From Acinetobacter gerneri DSM 14967 = CIP 107464 = MTCC 9824 (lineage in GTDB: Bacteria > Pseudomonadota > Gammaproteobacteria > Pseudomonadales > Moraxellaceae): a stretch of 36,983 nucleotides of DNA. The notes below the pieces were generated by a model. That model saw only the letters and a program-made list of their open reading frames with translations. It was not told the origin of the DNA and searched no databases. How positions within the stretch are numbered: the first letter of the stretch is position 1; every line of letters begins with the position of its first letter. Positions 31,046 to 36,983 of the stretch are shown piece after piece. The stretch spans positions 24,898-61,880 of the forward strand of contig NZ_KB849553.1 in NCBI RefSeq assembly GCF_000368565.1, given 5' to 3'. The position numbers and the translations under genes are program-made.

Positions 31046-32232
31046 GTGCTAGCAATAAAAAAAATAAATCGACCTTGCAATTAAGTCAAAGCGAACCACC
31101 ATTACCGAAATCAAGTTATTTGGTTTGGATTATTTGCATTGGTCTTGGTGTTTTATTGGCTTGGTCTGCAATATTTGAATTGGAAGAAGTATCAACAGGT
31201 ACAGGTAAAGTTGTACCATCCTCTAAAGATCAGGTAATTCAGTCACTTGAGGGGGGGATATTAACCAAACTTAATGTTAAAGAAGGCGATATTGTTAAAG
31301 AAGGACAAGTATTGGCTGAGTTAGATCCAACGCGTTTTGCTTCTAATGTTGATGAATCTAAATCCTTATTACTATCTGCACAAGCTACTGCTGCTCGATT
31401 GCGCGCTGAGGTAAATGGGACAAAATTGGTTTTTCCTGATTCTTTACGCAATGCGCCAGATTTAGTTCGAGAGGAAACACAGCTTTACCATTCACGTCAA
31501 GAGAACCTTTCCGCATCTATTGCGGGTTTGAAGCGTGCATTAAGTTTAGTTGAACAAGAACTCAGTATGACAGAACCTCTTGTTGCCAAAGGTGCAGCCA
31601 GTGAGGTTGAAGTGTTACGTCTGAAACGTCAAGCTAATGAGCTGCGTAATCAGATGAGTGATATTCAAAACCAATATTATGTTAAAGCGCGTGAGGAATT
31701 ATCTAAGGCAAGTACAGATATTGAACAGCAAGAGCAGGTAGTAAAAGGGCGTTCAGATGCATTAAATCGTGCTGTATTTAAAGCGCCTGTACGTGGTGTG
31801 GTAAAAGAAATTGATGTAATGACCATTGGTGGTGTTGTACCGCAAAATGGTAAGTTGATGACCATTGTGCCTTTAGAGGATCAGTTGCTTATTGAAGCAC
31901 GTATTTCGCCACGAGATATTGCCTTTATTCGACCAAACCAAGAAGCCTTAGTCAAAATCACTGCATATGATTATTCAATCTATGGTGGTTTAAAAGGCAA
32001 AGTAAAGGTGATTTCACCAGATACAATTCGAGATGAGGTTAAACAAGATCAGTTTTACTATCGTGTTTATATTCGTACTGAAACTGACAAACTATACAAT
32101 AAAGCAGGTAAAGCATTTGCGATTACACCTGGTATGGTCGCAACGGTTGATATTAAAACTGGCCAAAAAACAGTATTAGATTATTTGCTGAAGCCATTTA
32201 ATAAAGCAAACGAAGCGTTACGAGAGCGATGA
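31042..32232 (+). CDS. HlyD-family adaptor of the type I secretion system (LapC type)
   Basis: 396-residue membrane-fusion protein. One transmembrane helix at about residues 27-45 (YLVWIICIGLGVLLAWSAIF), then the lipoyl half VSTGTGKVVPSSKDQVIQSL with EGGILTKLNVKEGDIV, a long coiled coil with the RLKRQANELRNQMSD stretch, the second lipoyl half FKAPVRGVVKEIDV, and the C-terminal beta-barrel ending PGMVATVDIKTGQKTVLDYL, the HlyD-family signature. It overlaps the ABC gene by four bases. No adhesin, LapD or LapG-like gene follows: a terminator and an IS30 element come next. Confidence 0.93.
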   Translation: MSASNKKNKSTLQLSQSEPPLPKSSYLVWIICIGLGVLLAWSAIFELEEVSTGTGKVVPSSKDQVIQSLEGGILTKLNVKEGDIVKEGQVLAELDPTRFASNVDESKSLLLSAQATAARLRAEVNGTKLVFPDSLRNAPDLVREETQLYHSRQENLSASIAGLKRALSLVEQELSMTEPLVAKGAASEVEVLRLKRQANELRNQMSDIQNQYYVKAREELSKASTDIEQQEQVVKGRSDALNRAVFKAPVRGVVKEIDVMTIGGVVPQNGKLMTIVPLEDQLLIEARISPRDIAFIRPNQEALVKITAYDYSIYGGLKGKVKVISPDTIRDEVKQDQFYYRVYIRTETDKLYNKAGKAFAITPGMVATVDIKTGQKTVLDYLLKPFNKANEALRER

Positions 32233-32261
32233 TTTTTTAATCCACTTTCTAGATGCTAAGT

Positions 32262-32297
32262 ATGATCCCGTTTTACTTTAACGGGATCATTTTTTTA
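32262..32297 (+). terminator. Rho-independent terminator of the secretion operon
   Basis: Arms ATGATCCCGTT (32262-32272) and AACGGGATCAT (32280-32290) pair perfectly and run into a T-tract of seven or eight. The IS30 element begins only a few bases later, so the operon end is intact. Confidence 0.9.
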
Positions 32298-32299
32298 CT

Positions 32300-33374
32300 T
32301 GGCGGATTCAAGCAGCAAGTGCAACAGTATAAAAACCAGCCATAACTTCACTTGGCGTATACCAGCCTAGTGTTTTTCTAGGACGATGGTTGAGTGAAAA
32401 TTCTATCTGCTCTATTTCATCGTTTGACACGTCATCAAACGATGATGATTTTGGCAGATATTGCCGGATTAAACCATTCGTATTTTCATTTCTAGCTCGC
32501 TGAATAGACTTGTAAGGATCAGCAAAATAAGTATCTATGCCGACATCAGTAATTCTTTTGTGTTCGGCAAATTCCTTTCCATTATCAAATGTTACACTAT
32601 AAGCATGGCTCATTCGTAAACGATCTAATGCACAAGTAATCGTTTTAGAGGATGCTCTCGTTGACCCTAAATGAACAATATGTACGTACAGGCTCTTTCG
32701 ATCAACGAGGGTTAATAAAGCTCCTTTATGATGTTTACCAATCACCGTATCACCTTCGAAATCTCCTAAACGTTGTCGCTGATCAATGACCTGGTCTCGG
32801 CAATGAATACTTGTTTTATCAATGATTTGCCCTCTACGATCCGTGTTTTTGTAACCTCGTTTTCGATATTTCTTCTGATGCCTTAAGTGTAGATGGAGGT
32901 TACCTCCTTGTGATTTATCTTGATAAATGTGCTGGTAAATCCACTCATGTGAAGGTACATCCAGCCAACCGCGTTGTGTTAAAGCACCTGAAATTTGTTC
33001 TGGTGACCAGTCTAAGCCAATTAAGTAATCAATATAAGCGAAGGCAAATGCTGTCATGGATGATGAAGGATGGTACCGTCTTTGACTTGCAAATTTCGCT
33101 GCCTGTTGAGCTCTATATCCACGTTGCCCAGTATTTCTTTTTAACTCACGGTAGATGGTTGATCGTGAACGCCCTAACTCCCGAGCAAGGCTAGCGATTG
33201 AACTTTTACTTTTCAAAGTAGCATAAATTTCGTATCTTTCATCTTGAGAAAGTTGGGTGTATTTCTTCATTGTGTGCTTTCCAATTGCGAGTTGAAAAAG
33301 TCTAATGATTCTATGAATACACCTAACTTTTTCAACTAACTACAAGTGTGTTGCACTTGGGATTTGAATCTGCG
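32300..33374 (-). mobile_element. IS30-family element, copy 1, about 1.07 kb
   Basis: Ends GGCGGATTCAAGCAGCAAGT (from 32301) and, read inward from the right, CGCAGATTCAAATCCCAAGT (to 33374) are imperfect 26-bp inverted repeats with GATTCAA and AAGTGCAACA in common. Boundaries are uncertain by one or two bases. It has the size and ends of ISAba125-like elements. The flanks (ACTT and TAGTA) differ, meaning the two sides of this copy were not neighbours before insertion. A second copy, same orientation, starts at 36889. Confidence 0.9.
32308..33270 (-). CDS. IS30-family transposase
   Basis: 320-residue transposase. An N-terminal helix-turn-helix (YTQLSQDERYEIYATLKSKS, then LARELGRSRSTIYRELKRN) binds the ends. 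The DDE domain shows DFEGDTVIGKHH (first Asp), VTFDNGKEFAEH (second Asp) and RARNENTNGLIRQYLPK (Glu), the standard IS30 signature, then LNHRPRKTLGWYTPSEV at the C-terminus. Full length and intact. Confidence 0.95.
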   Translation of the reverse strand: MKKYTQLSQDERYEIYATLKSKSSIASLARELGRSRSTIYRELKRNTGQRGYRAQQAAKFASQRRYHPSSSMTAFAFAYIDYLIGLDWSPEQISGALTQRGWLDVPSHEWIYQHIYQDKSQGGNLHLHLRHQKKYRKRGYKNTDRRGQIIDKTSIHCRDQVIDQRQRLGDFEGDTVIGKHHKGALLTLVDRKSLYVHIVHLGSTRASSKTITCALDRLRMSHAYSVTFDNGKEFAEHKRITDVGIDTYFADPYKSIQRARNENTNGLIRQYLPKSSSFDDVSNDEIEQIEFSLNHRPRKTLGWYTPSEVMAGFYTVALAA

Positions 33375-33642
33375 TAGTAAAAAAAACTTTACTGCAGCTT
33401 TGAACCTTTTTATTTTAGATGAGCGATATCAAGGTATGGGAGTAGGAAGTAAGCTGTATTCAATTTTTACTGAATATCTTGCTGAAAATAAAATTCAAGA
33501 GTTTTTTCTTTTCACTGATAATAGCTCTAATTTTATTTTCTATGAGAGAAAAGGGTTAGTAAGAATAGCTGAAGAAAAATATAGCTGGGATCATAGTGAA
33601 GACTCTACAGAATTATATTATTTATATGAAGGAAAGGTATAA
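33375..33642 (+). pseudogene. GNAT acetyltransferase, 3' part of a gene split by IS30
   Basis: About 88 residues of a GNAT-fold N-acetyltransferase: the acetyl-CoA binding motif A reads LNLFILDERYQGMGVGSKLY (Q/RxxGxG/A form QGMGVG), followed by the motif B region ending NFIFYERKGLVRIAEEKY. The N-terminal part is missing. The open frame running back into IS30 sequence is artefactual. The missing upstream piece appears to be at 36837-36888, next to the second IS30 copy: joining 36888 to 33380 gives one frame of 104 residues. Substrate unknown. Confidence 0.8.
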
Positions 33643-33747
33643 TAACCTGATGCTTTGGATATGAAATTTTCAATGTGCAGCTTAAGTAGAAGATAATTTA
33701 GAATAATCTCGCTATAGTTCAGTATTTTCAGCTTAAATATTGTGAGG

Positions 33748-33773
33748 AGTGAGGATACACATCCTCACTTTTT
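33748..33773. terminator. Hairpin terminator between GNAT and a minus-strand small ORF
   Basis: AGTGAGGAT and ATCCTCACT are perfect arms with loop ACAC, followed by TTTT on the + strand. The complement is also suitable, so it can serve both convergent genes. Confidence 0.75.
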
Positions 33774-34024
33774 CATTCACATGAAACTTTTATCTTAAGC
33801 TGATAATTTTTTATAGGCGTTTCTTTCCAGAAAATCCAAATAAAAATAGCAAGAGAAACAAGGATTAAACAAGGGGTTTCTATACTCCAACAGCGTAAAC
33901 AGGCTAAAAACGCAAAATAACGCTGTTTTAGACTGTTTTCAGATGAAGTGACCGAACGAGTATCTACGAGTGACCGACACGACTTTGGATTTTTATCTTC
34001 TCTGATTTCCGTTTTTAACTGCAT
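33773..34024 (-). CDS. Hypothetical small membrane protein
   Basis: 83 residues: a basic, polar N-terminal half (TEIREDKNPKSCRSLVDTRS) and one hydrophobic helix CLILVSLAIFIWIFW at about residues 53-67, then a lysine-rich tail. It would be a single-pass membrane protein if translated. No good ribosome site precedes the ATG. It lies between the origin repeats of replicon 2 and the GNAT gene and is read away from the origin. I do not recognise it, and a non-coding interpretation is possible. Confidence 0.4.
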   Translation of the reverse strand: MQLKTEIREDKNPKSCRSLVDTRSVTSSENSLKQRYFAFLACLRCWSIETPCLILVSLAIFIWIFWKETPIKNYQLKIKVSCE

Positions 34025-34299
34025 TGCAAAGTTAAACCATCATTTGCTATCAAAAATAGACAATAAAAATCTTAAATTTTTAAACAAAAAAATAGCGTAG
34101 CGGGTTTTTAATTATTTTAAATACTTTTAAAAGCTTTTAAATAAGCTGTAAGCCTTATATACCAATGGTTTAATAGTCTATAAACATACATTCACCCTGC
34201 TATAAACATACATTCACCCTGCTAATAAATACAAAAAATATGTTGTATTTATTAATACGTTTGATAATTTGTATTTCTATTGGGAGGATAGGAATTATT
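34025..34299 (+). other. Origin region of replicon 2 with two exact 22-bp iterons
   Basis: The 22-bp unit TATAAACATACATTCACCCTGC is present twice in tandem (34179-34200, 34201-34222) with no mismatch, and a third partial CTAATAAAT follows. The 22-bp period equals that of replicon 1, but the sequence is unrelated. Upstream (about 34080-34150) is AT-rich with several TTTTAAA runs. Two copies are fewer than usual for a Rep_3 origin; I find no clear DnaA box. Confidence 0.75.
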
Positions 34300-35244
34300 A
34301 TGCAGTTGGTTGTTAAGGATAATGCCTTAATCAATGCAAGCTATACGCTCAGTCTTGTTGAGCAAAGAATCGTATTGCTTGCGATCATTGAAGCAAGAGA
34401 AGCACAAAAAGGAATTGATACCGAAACCTTCCTAGAAATACATGCACAACATTATGCTGATCGATTTGATATAAGTGTAAAAAATGCGTATGCGATGCTT
34501 TCTGAAGCATCACAGGCATTATTTAATCGTCAGGTTACATTTATGATGATTGATGAAAAAAGAAATAAGCCTGAAAAGCGTGTAGTTCGTTGGGTAAGTG
34601 GTGTTTCTTATGTTGAGGGTTCAGGTGTTGTTAAGTTGCGTTTTTCACCTGAAATTATTCCTCTTATTACTGAATTAGAGAAAAATTTTACGAGCTATGA
34701 ACTATCCCAAGTAGCAAATCTTGGGTTGTATGCGACTCGGCTGTACGAATTACTTATAGCTTGGAGAAGTACAGGTAAAGTACCTGAAATGAGCCTTAAT
34801 GACTTTAGGGATAGAATGGGACTTGCAAGTAATGAATACCAATTAATGCATAATTTCAAAAATCGTGTTCTAGAGCCAGCAATTAAACAAATTAACGAGA
34901 ATACCGATATTACAGTAAGCTATGAGCAACATAAGCAAGGGCGCACCATTGTTGGATTTTCTTTTAGATTTAAGCCAAAACAAACGCCAAAAGTAAAAAA
35001 TAAAAATATTGATAGAGATCAAAACACGCTTGACCTGTTTTATAACATGACAGATTCTCAAATCCATACGTTCGGTAATCAACTAGCACAGCTACATGAG
35101 TTAGGTCATTTAGCGAGTATTGGCGAAAGTTATGATGATTTAGCCGTACGTATCAAAGGTATGCTCAAAGATGCTGAAAAGCAGAAGCAATTTCACCCAT
35201 ATTTAAAACAGCTTGGATTTAGTCCAAAAGGTGGTAAATCATGA
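34300..35244 (+). CDS. Rep_3 family replication initiator (replicon 2)
   Basis: 314-residue initiator of the Rep_3 superfamily, of the RepB/RepM type common on Acinetobacter plasmids. It begins MQLVVKDNALINASYTLSLV; the WRSTGKVPEMSLNDFRDRMG and YEQHKQGRTIVGFSFRFK blocks correspond to those of the replicon 1 protein, but overall identity is only moderate, so the two should recognise different iterons. The frame opens at 34240, but ATG 34300 is preceded by GGGAGGATAGGA and matches family N-termini. It is read away from the iterons. The stop overlaps the next small gene. Confidence 0.93.
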   Translation: MQLVVKDNALINASYTLSLVEQRIVLLAIIEAREAQKGIDTETFLEIHAQHYADRFDISVKNAYAMLSEASQALFNRQVTFMMIDEKRNKPEKRVVRWVSGVSYVEGSGVVKLRFSPEIIPLITELEKNFTSYELSQVANLGLYATRLYELLIAWRSTGKVPEMSLNDFRDRMGLASNEYQLMHNFKNRVLEPAIKQINENTDITVSYEQHKQGRTIVGFSFRFKPKQTPKVKNKNIDRDQNTLDLFYNMTDSQIHTFGNQLAQLHELGHLASIGESYDDLAVRIKGMLKDAEKQKQFHPYLKQLGFSPKGGKS

Positions 35245-35444
35245 AAAATTGTATGCAAGGAAACATCAAAAACAACTTAATTCTAGGTAATCCAAGCAGC
35301 AAAATTATACAAGTGAATGATGAGATTATACGGCTTCAAAATGAAGCTGTTGGTAGTCCTGATCATTGGATTAATGATGGTTTACAAGCATATTTTGAAG
35401 AAACTAAACGGAAAATAGAAGAAATTAGAAAAAAAACTAAGTGA
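35241..35444 (+). CDS. Small hypothetical protein coupled to rep
   Basis: 67-residue, lysine-rich protein whose ATG overlaps the rep stop (ATGA), implying translational coupling. The second half (HWINDGLQAYFEETKRKIEE then IRKKTK) is a strongly predicted helix; the first half contains SSKIIQVNDEIIRLQNEAVG. I know no family for it with certainty. Its position suggests a role in replication control or copy number, which is inference only. Confidence 0.55.
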   Translation: MKNCMQGNIKNNLILGNPSSKIIQVNDEIIRLQNEAVGSPDHWINDGLQAYFEETKRKIEEIRKKTK

Positions 35445-35519
35445 AAAAATCAAGTTTTCAAAAAGTTTGATTTGTAAATTTTACAGCCTATTATACATCT
35501 AATTTTTACAAAGTTAGGC

Positions 35520-36041
35520 ATGTCTAAAACTATGAAAAATCTATCCGTTCTTGAGTTGTCTAAGTTATATGGAATTAATAGGCAGACAATTTATAATAGT
35601 ATAAATAAAGGAATTTTAAGTAAAAATTCAGATGGTAAGATAGATTTATCTGAGGCTATTCGAGTATTCGGTGAACCTAGTAGGAAAAGTAATGTAAAAG
35701 AAGATATAAAAATAGGCAGTCAAGAATCGGCAGAAAATATACTACTTAGGCAACAAATAGACATGCTGAAATCGCAGCTTTCTGACGCTAAAGAACGTGA
35801 AGGATTTTATCAAAACCAAATTGAAACTATGCAACGTCTTTTGGAAGCCCCAAAAACCAATGTGACCACGTTTACCGATCAAAAAACTGAATCAGATATG
35901 ATAACAAATCCTCAGTTAGAAGAAAGCGAAAAAGAAATTAGCCAGTCAGAAGAAAATAAGCGCATTCCTGTCCCTGAAATTAAGGAAGAAGAACAGCCGA
36001 AACGTGGCTTTTGGAGTAAATTTTTCTTACCTAATAGCTAA
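35520..36041 (+). CDS. Plasmid replication-associated DNA-binding protein
   Basis: 173 residues. The N-terminal helix-turn-helix LSVLELSKLYGINRQTIYNS (about 8-27) with a short wing is followed by a coiled coil NILLRQQIDMLKSQLSDAKE (about 72-110), an acidic linker and a basic, aromatic C-terminal tail KRGFWSKFFLPNS. Proteins with this layout commonly follow Rep_3 genes on Acinetobacter plasmids, annotated as replication DNA-binding proteins; their exact function is not established to my knowledge. ATG 35520 fits; no strong Shine-Dalgarno sequence. Confidence 0.8.
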   Translation: MSKTMKNLSVLELSKLYGINRQTIYNSINKGILSKNSDGKIDLSEAIRVFGEPSRKSNVKEDIKIGSQESAENILLRQQIDMLKSQLSDAKEREGFYQNQIETMQRLLEAPKTNVTTFTDQKTESDMITNPQLEESEKEISQSEENKRIPVPEIKEEEQPKRGFWSKFFLPNS

Positions 36042-36108
36042 TGGAGCTATATAAAATGCTTTTAAAAGTGCTATTATTGGCACTATGGTATATTCATAGG
36101 TTATCTAA

Positions 36109-36357
36109 ATGACACAGTTAATCCATGCTCGGATGACAGCGAGTATTACAGAACTAAAAAAAAGTCCAATGGATACCGTTCTTGCAGGTCAAGGTGAGGC
36201 TGTGGCGATCCTCAATCGTAATACACCTGCTTTTTACTGTATTCCTGCCGAACTTTATGAAAGTATGCTTGAGCAATTAGAGGATATTGAACTCAATCAG
36301 CTTGCGGATGCACGTTCAAACCAAAAACGTATTCAAGTAGATATAAATGACTTATAA
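36109..36357 (+). CDS. Phd/YefM-type antitoxin
   Basis: 82-residue antitoxin. The N-terminal dimer/DNA-binding fold is TASITELKKSPMDTVLAGQG followed by EAVAILNRNTPAFYCIPAEL, the Phd/YefM signature; the C-terminal helix (ELNQLADARSNQKRIQVDIN) would wrap the toxin. It overlaps the toxin gene by 11 bases. As usual it should autoregulate the pair. Gives the 3.5-kb replicon its own stability system. Confidence 0.88.
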   Translation: MTQLIHARMTASITELKKSPMDTVLAGQGEAVAILNRNTPAFYCIPAELYESMLEQLEDIELNQLADARSNQKRIQVDINDL

Positions 36358-36634
36358 GCTAGAATTTCTAGAACAGGCTTTAGCTGAATGGAAAAAGTTA
36401 AATCCCAGTATTCAGCAGCAGCTCAAAAAGAAATTAGTCAAAGTCTTAGAAAATCCAAAGATTCCTAAAAATCAGCTTTCAGGACATACAAGCCGTTATA
36501 AAATAAAATTGCGGAGTATAGGATATCGTCTAGTCTACGAAGTGATTGATGATGAGATTGTTGTTTTGGTCATCGCAGTTGGAAAACGTGAACGAAATGC
36601 GGTCTATAACGTAGCTGATTCTCGCCACTCATAG
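36347..36634 (+). CDS. RelE/ParE-superfamily toxin
   Basis: 95-residue toxin of the RelE fold: YKLEFLEQALAEWKKLNPSI (first strand and helix), NPKIPKNQLSGHTSRYKIKL and the catalytic-strand block GYRLVYEVIDDEIVVLVIAV ending GKRERNAVY. The arginines of SRYKIKLRSIGYRLVYEV and the C-terminal KRERNAVY match the RelE mRNA-interferase pattern, so ribosome-dependent mRNA cleavage is more likely than gyrase inhibition. Complete. Confidence 0.9.
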   Translation: MTYKLEFLEQALAEWKKLNPSIQQQLKKKLVKVLENPKIPKNQLSGHTSRYKIKLRSIGYRLVYEVIDDEIVVLVIAVGKRERNAVYNVADSRHS

Positions 36635-36692
36635 TACATTAACTAAAGTTTATTTTTTAACCTGAGCTACACAATGATTTGCTGATTTAGCT

Positions 36693-36744
36693 AAGAATTG
36701 TCAAAATTCTTGGCAGAATGTACCAAAAAGCCCACTTTGTGGGC
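36693..36744. terminator. Two hairpins after the toxin gene
   Basis: AAGAATT/AATTCTT (36693-36699, 36705-36711) and GCCCAC/GTGGGC (36730-36735, 36739-36744). Neither has a T-tract. They are the only structure I see between the toxin gene and the XerC/D site (36635-36817). Confidence 0.4.
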
Positions 36745-36817
36745 GAGATGTTTCAAAACTGGATTGGGTCAAAATACGTTTTATGCAAGTTACTGAAATA
36801 TATAAATTAATTTAAGT

Positions 36818-36845
36818 ATTTCGCATAAGGCGTATTATGTTAATT
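36818..36845 (+). other. pdif site 6, C/D orientation (replicon 2)
   Basis: XerC arm ATTTCGCATAA, spacer GGCGTA, XerD arm TTATGTTAATT (36835-36845): both arms match the Acinetobacter plasmid dif consensus exactly. The D-side extension TTAGGAAAAATT resembles sites 1 and 3. It is the only such site in the 3.5-kb IS30-bounded segment. Confidence 0.92.
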
Positions 36846-36888
36846 TTAGGAAAAATTTCTAATTTGAGTATTCTGATATCTAATAGTA
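36837..36888 (+). pseudogene. GNAT acetyltransferase, 5' part, start codon inside pdif site 6
   Basis: ATG 36837-36839 lies in the XerD arm; AAGG of the XerC arm/spacer boundary sits six bases upstream like a ribosome-binding site. The frame reads MLILGKISNLSILISN and is then cut by IS30 copy 2. Continued from 33380 it joins SKKNFTAALNLFILDERYQG in frame. The combined 104-residue protein is shorter than usual GNAT enzymes (about 140-180), so the gene may already have lost its N-terminus at the XerC/D site. Confidence 0.6.
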
Positions 36889-36983
36889 TGGCGGATTCAA
36901 GCAGCAAGTGCAACAGTATAAAAACCAGCCATAACTTCACTTGGCGTATACCAGCCTAGTGTTTTTCTAGGACGATGGTTGAG
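36889..36983 (-). mobile_element. IS30-family element, copy 2, cut by window end
   Basis: The last 94-95 bases are identical to the left end of copy 1 (32300-32394) in the same orientation, including the transposase stop at 36897-36899 and the last 28 or so codons of its gene. The left flank TAGTA (36884-36888) equals the right flank of copy 1 (33375-33379). Confidence 0.93.

Noticed and set aside
33346..33374. ATG at 33346 as start of the GNAT gene
   Set aside because: It lies in the IS30 terminal repeat; the encoded first ten residues are not GNAT-like, and the better continuation is at 36837-36888.
32300..36983. Composite transposon with passenger genes between two IS30 copies
   Set aside because: The interior contains a full replicon, and its ends rejoin in frame at TAGTA; a plasmid cointegrate explains this better than a transposon.

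Overview
The window reads as part of a mosaic, multi-replicon plasmid of an Acinetobacter-like gammaproteobacterium. The evidence is: two Rep_3-family initiators, each beside 22-bp direct repeats; a ParA/ribbon-helix-helix partition pair; a MOBP mobilisation locus with a recognisable oriT; several XerC/XerD recombination sites of the pdif type known from Acinetobacter plasmids; toxin-antitoxin pairs; and a high load of IS3, IS5, IS6 and IS30 family elements. Base composition is AT-rich in the backbone and visibly less so in the exporter operon at 18.8-25.2 kb. I saw no antibiotic-resistance gene.

Layout. 1-931: a diverged tandem repeat and an IS2-like orfA relic. 932-3320: replicon 1 (rep on the minus strand, six iterons plus a DnaA box, parA, a small partition partner, an 8-bp tandem repeat that could be the centromere). 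3427-3540: a 114-bp MITE. 3701-8084: a hypothetical gene, then relaxase and TraJ/MobC-like genes on the minus strand, oriT, and a divergent TraK-like gene, the same layout as RP4 traI-traJ-oriT-traK. 8168-9441: an IS3 element with a nonsense mutation in orfA. 9478-11754: a DUF389 membrane protein and a 5'-truncated betT. 11755-12598: IS-end relics and an orphan serine resolvase. 12763-15108: a run of five XerC/D sites of alternating orientation bounding a small unknown gene, ohr-ohrR and hicAB; the last site is cut by an IS6 element. 15930-17603: a gene stub and a DASS (citrate/dicarboxylate-type) transporter. 17635-18729: an IS5 element abutting the relic end of a different IS5 element.

18775-25167 is an intact four-gene export operon resembling E. 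coli yhiI-rbbA-yhhJ plus an outer-membrane factor. 25407-27009 is an IS3 element nested in the remains of another. 27294-32232 is a complete type I secretion apparatus (TolC-like, ABC with a degenerate C39-like domain, HlyD-like) with no substrate gene in view. 32300-33374 is an IS30 element; a second, same-orientation copy starts at 36889 and runs off the window.

The strongest structural finding is that the 3.5-kb segment between the two IS30 copies behaves like a complete small plasmid captured as a cointegrate. Its two ends share the sequence TAGTA. Joining them restores an uninterrupted reading frame for an acetyltransferase (GNAT) gene whose start codon lies inside a XerC/D site. The segment carries its own Rep_3 initiator, iterons, a DNA-binding accessory gene, a Phd/RelE-type toxin-antitoxin pair and one XerC/D site.
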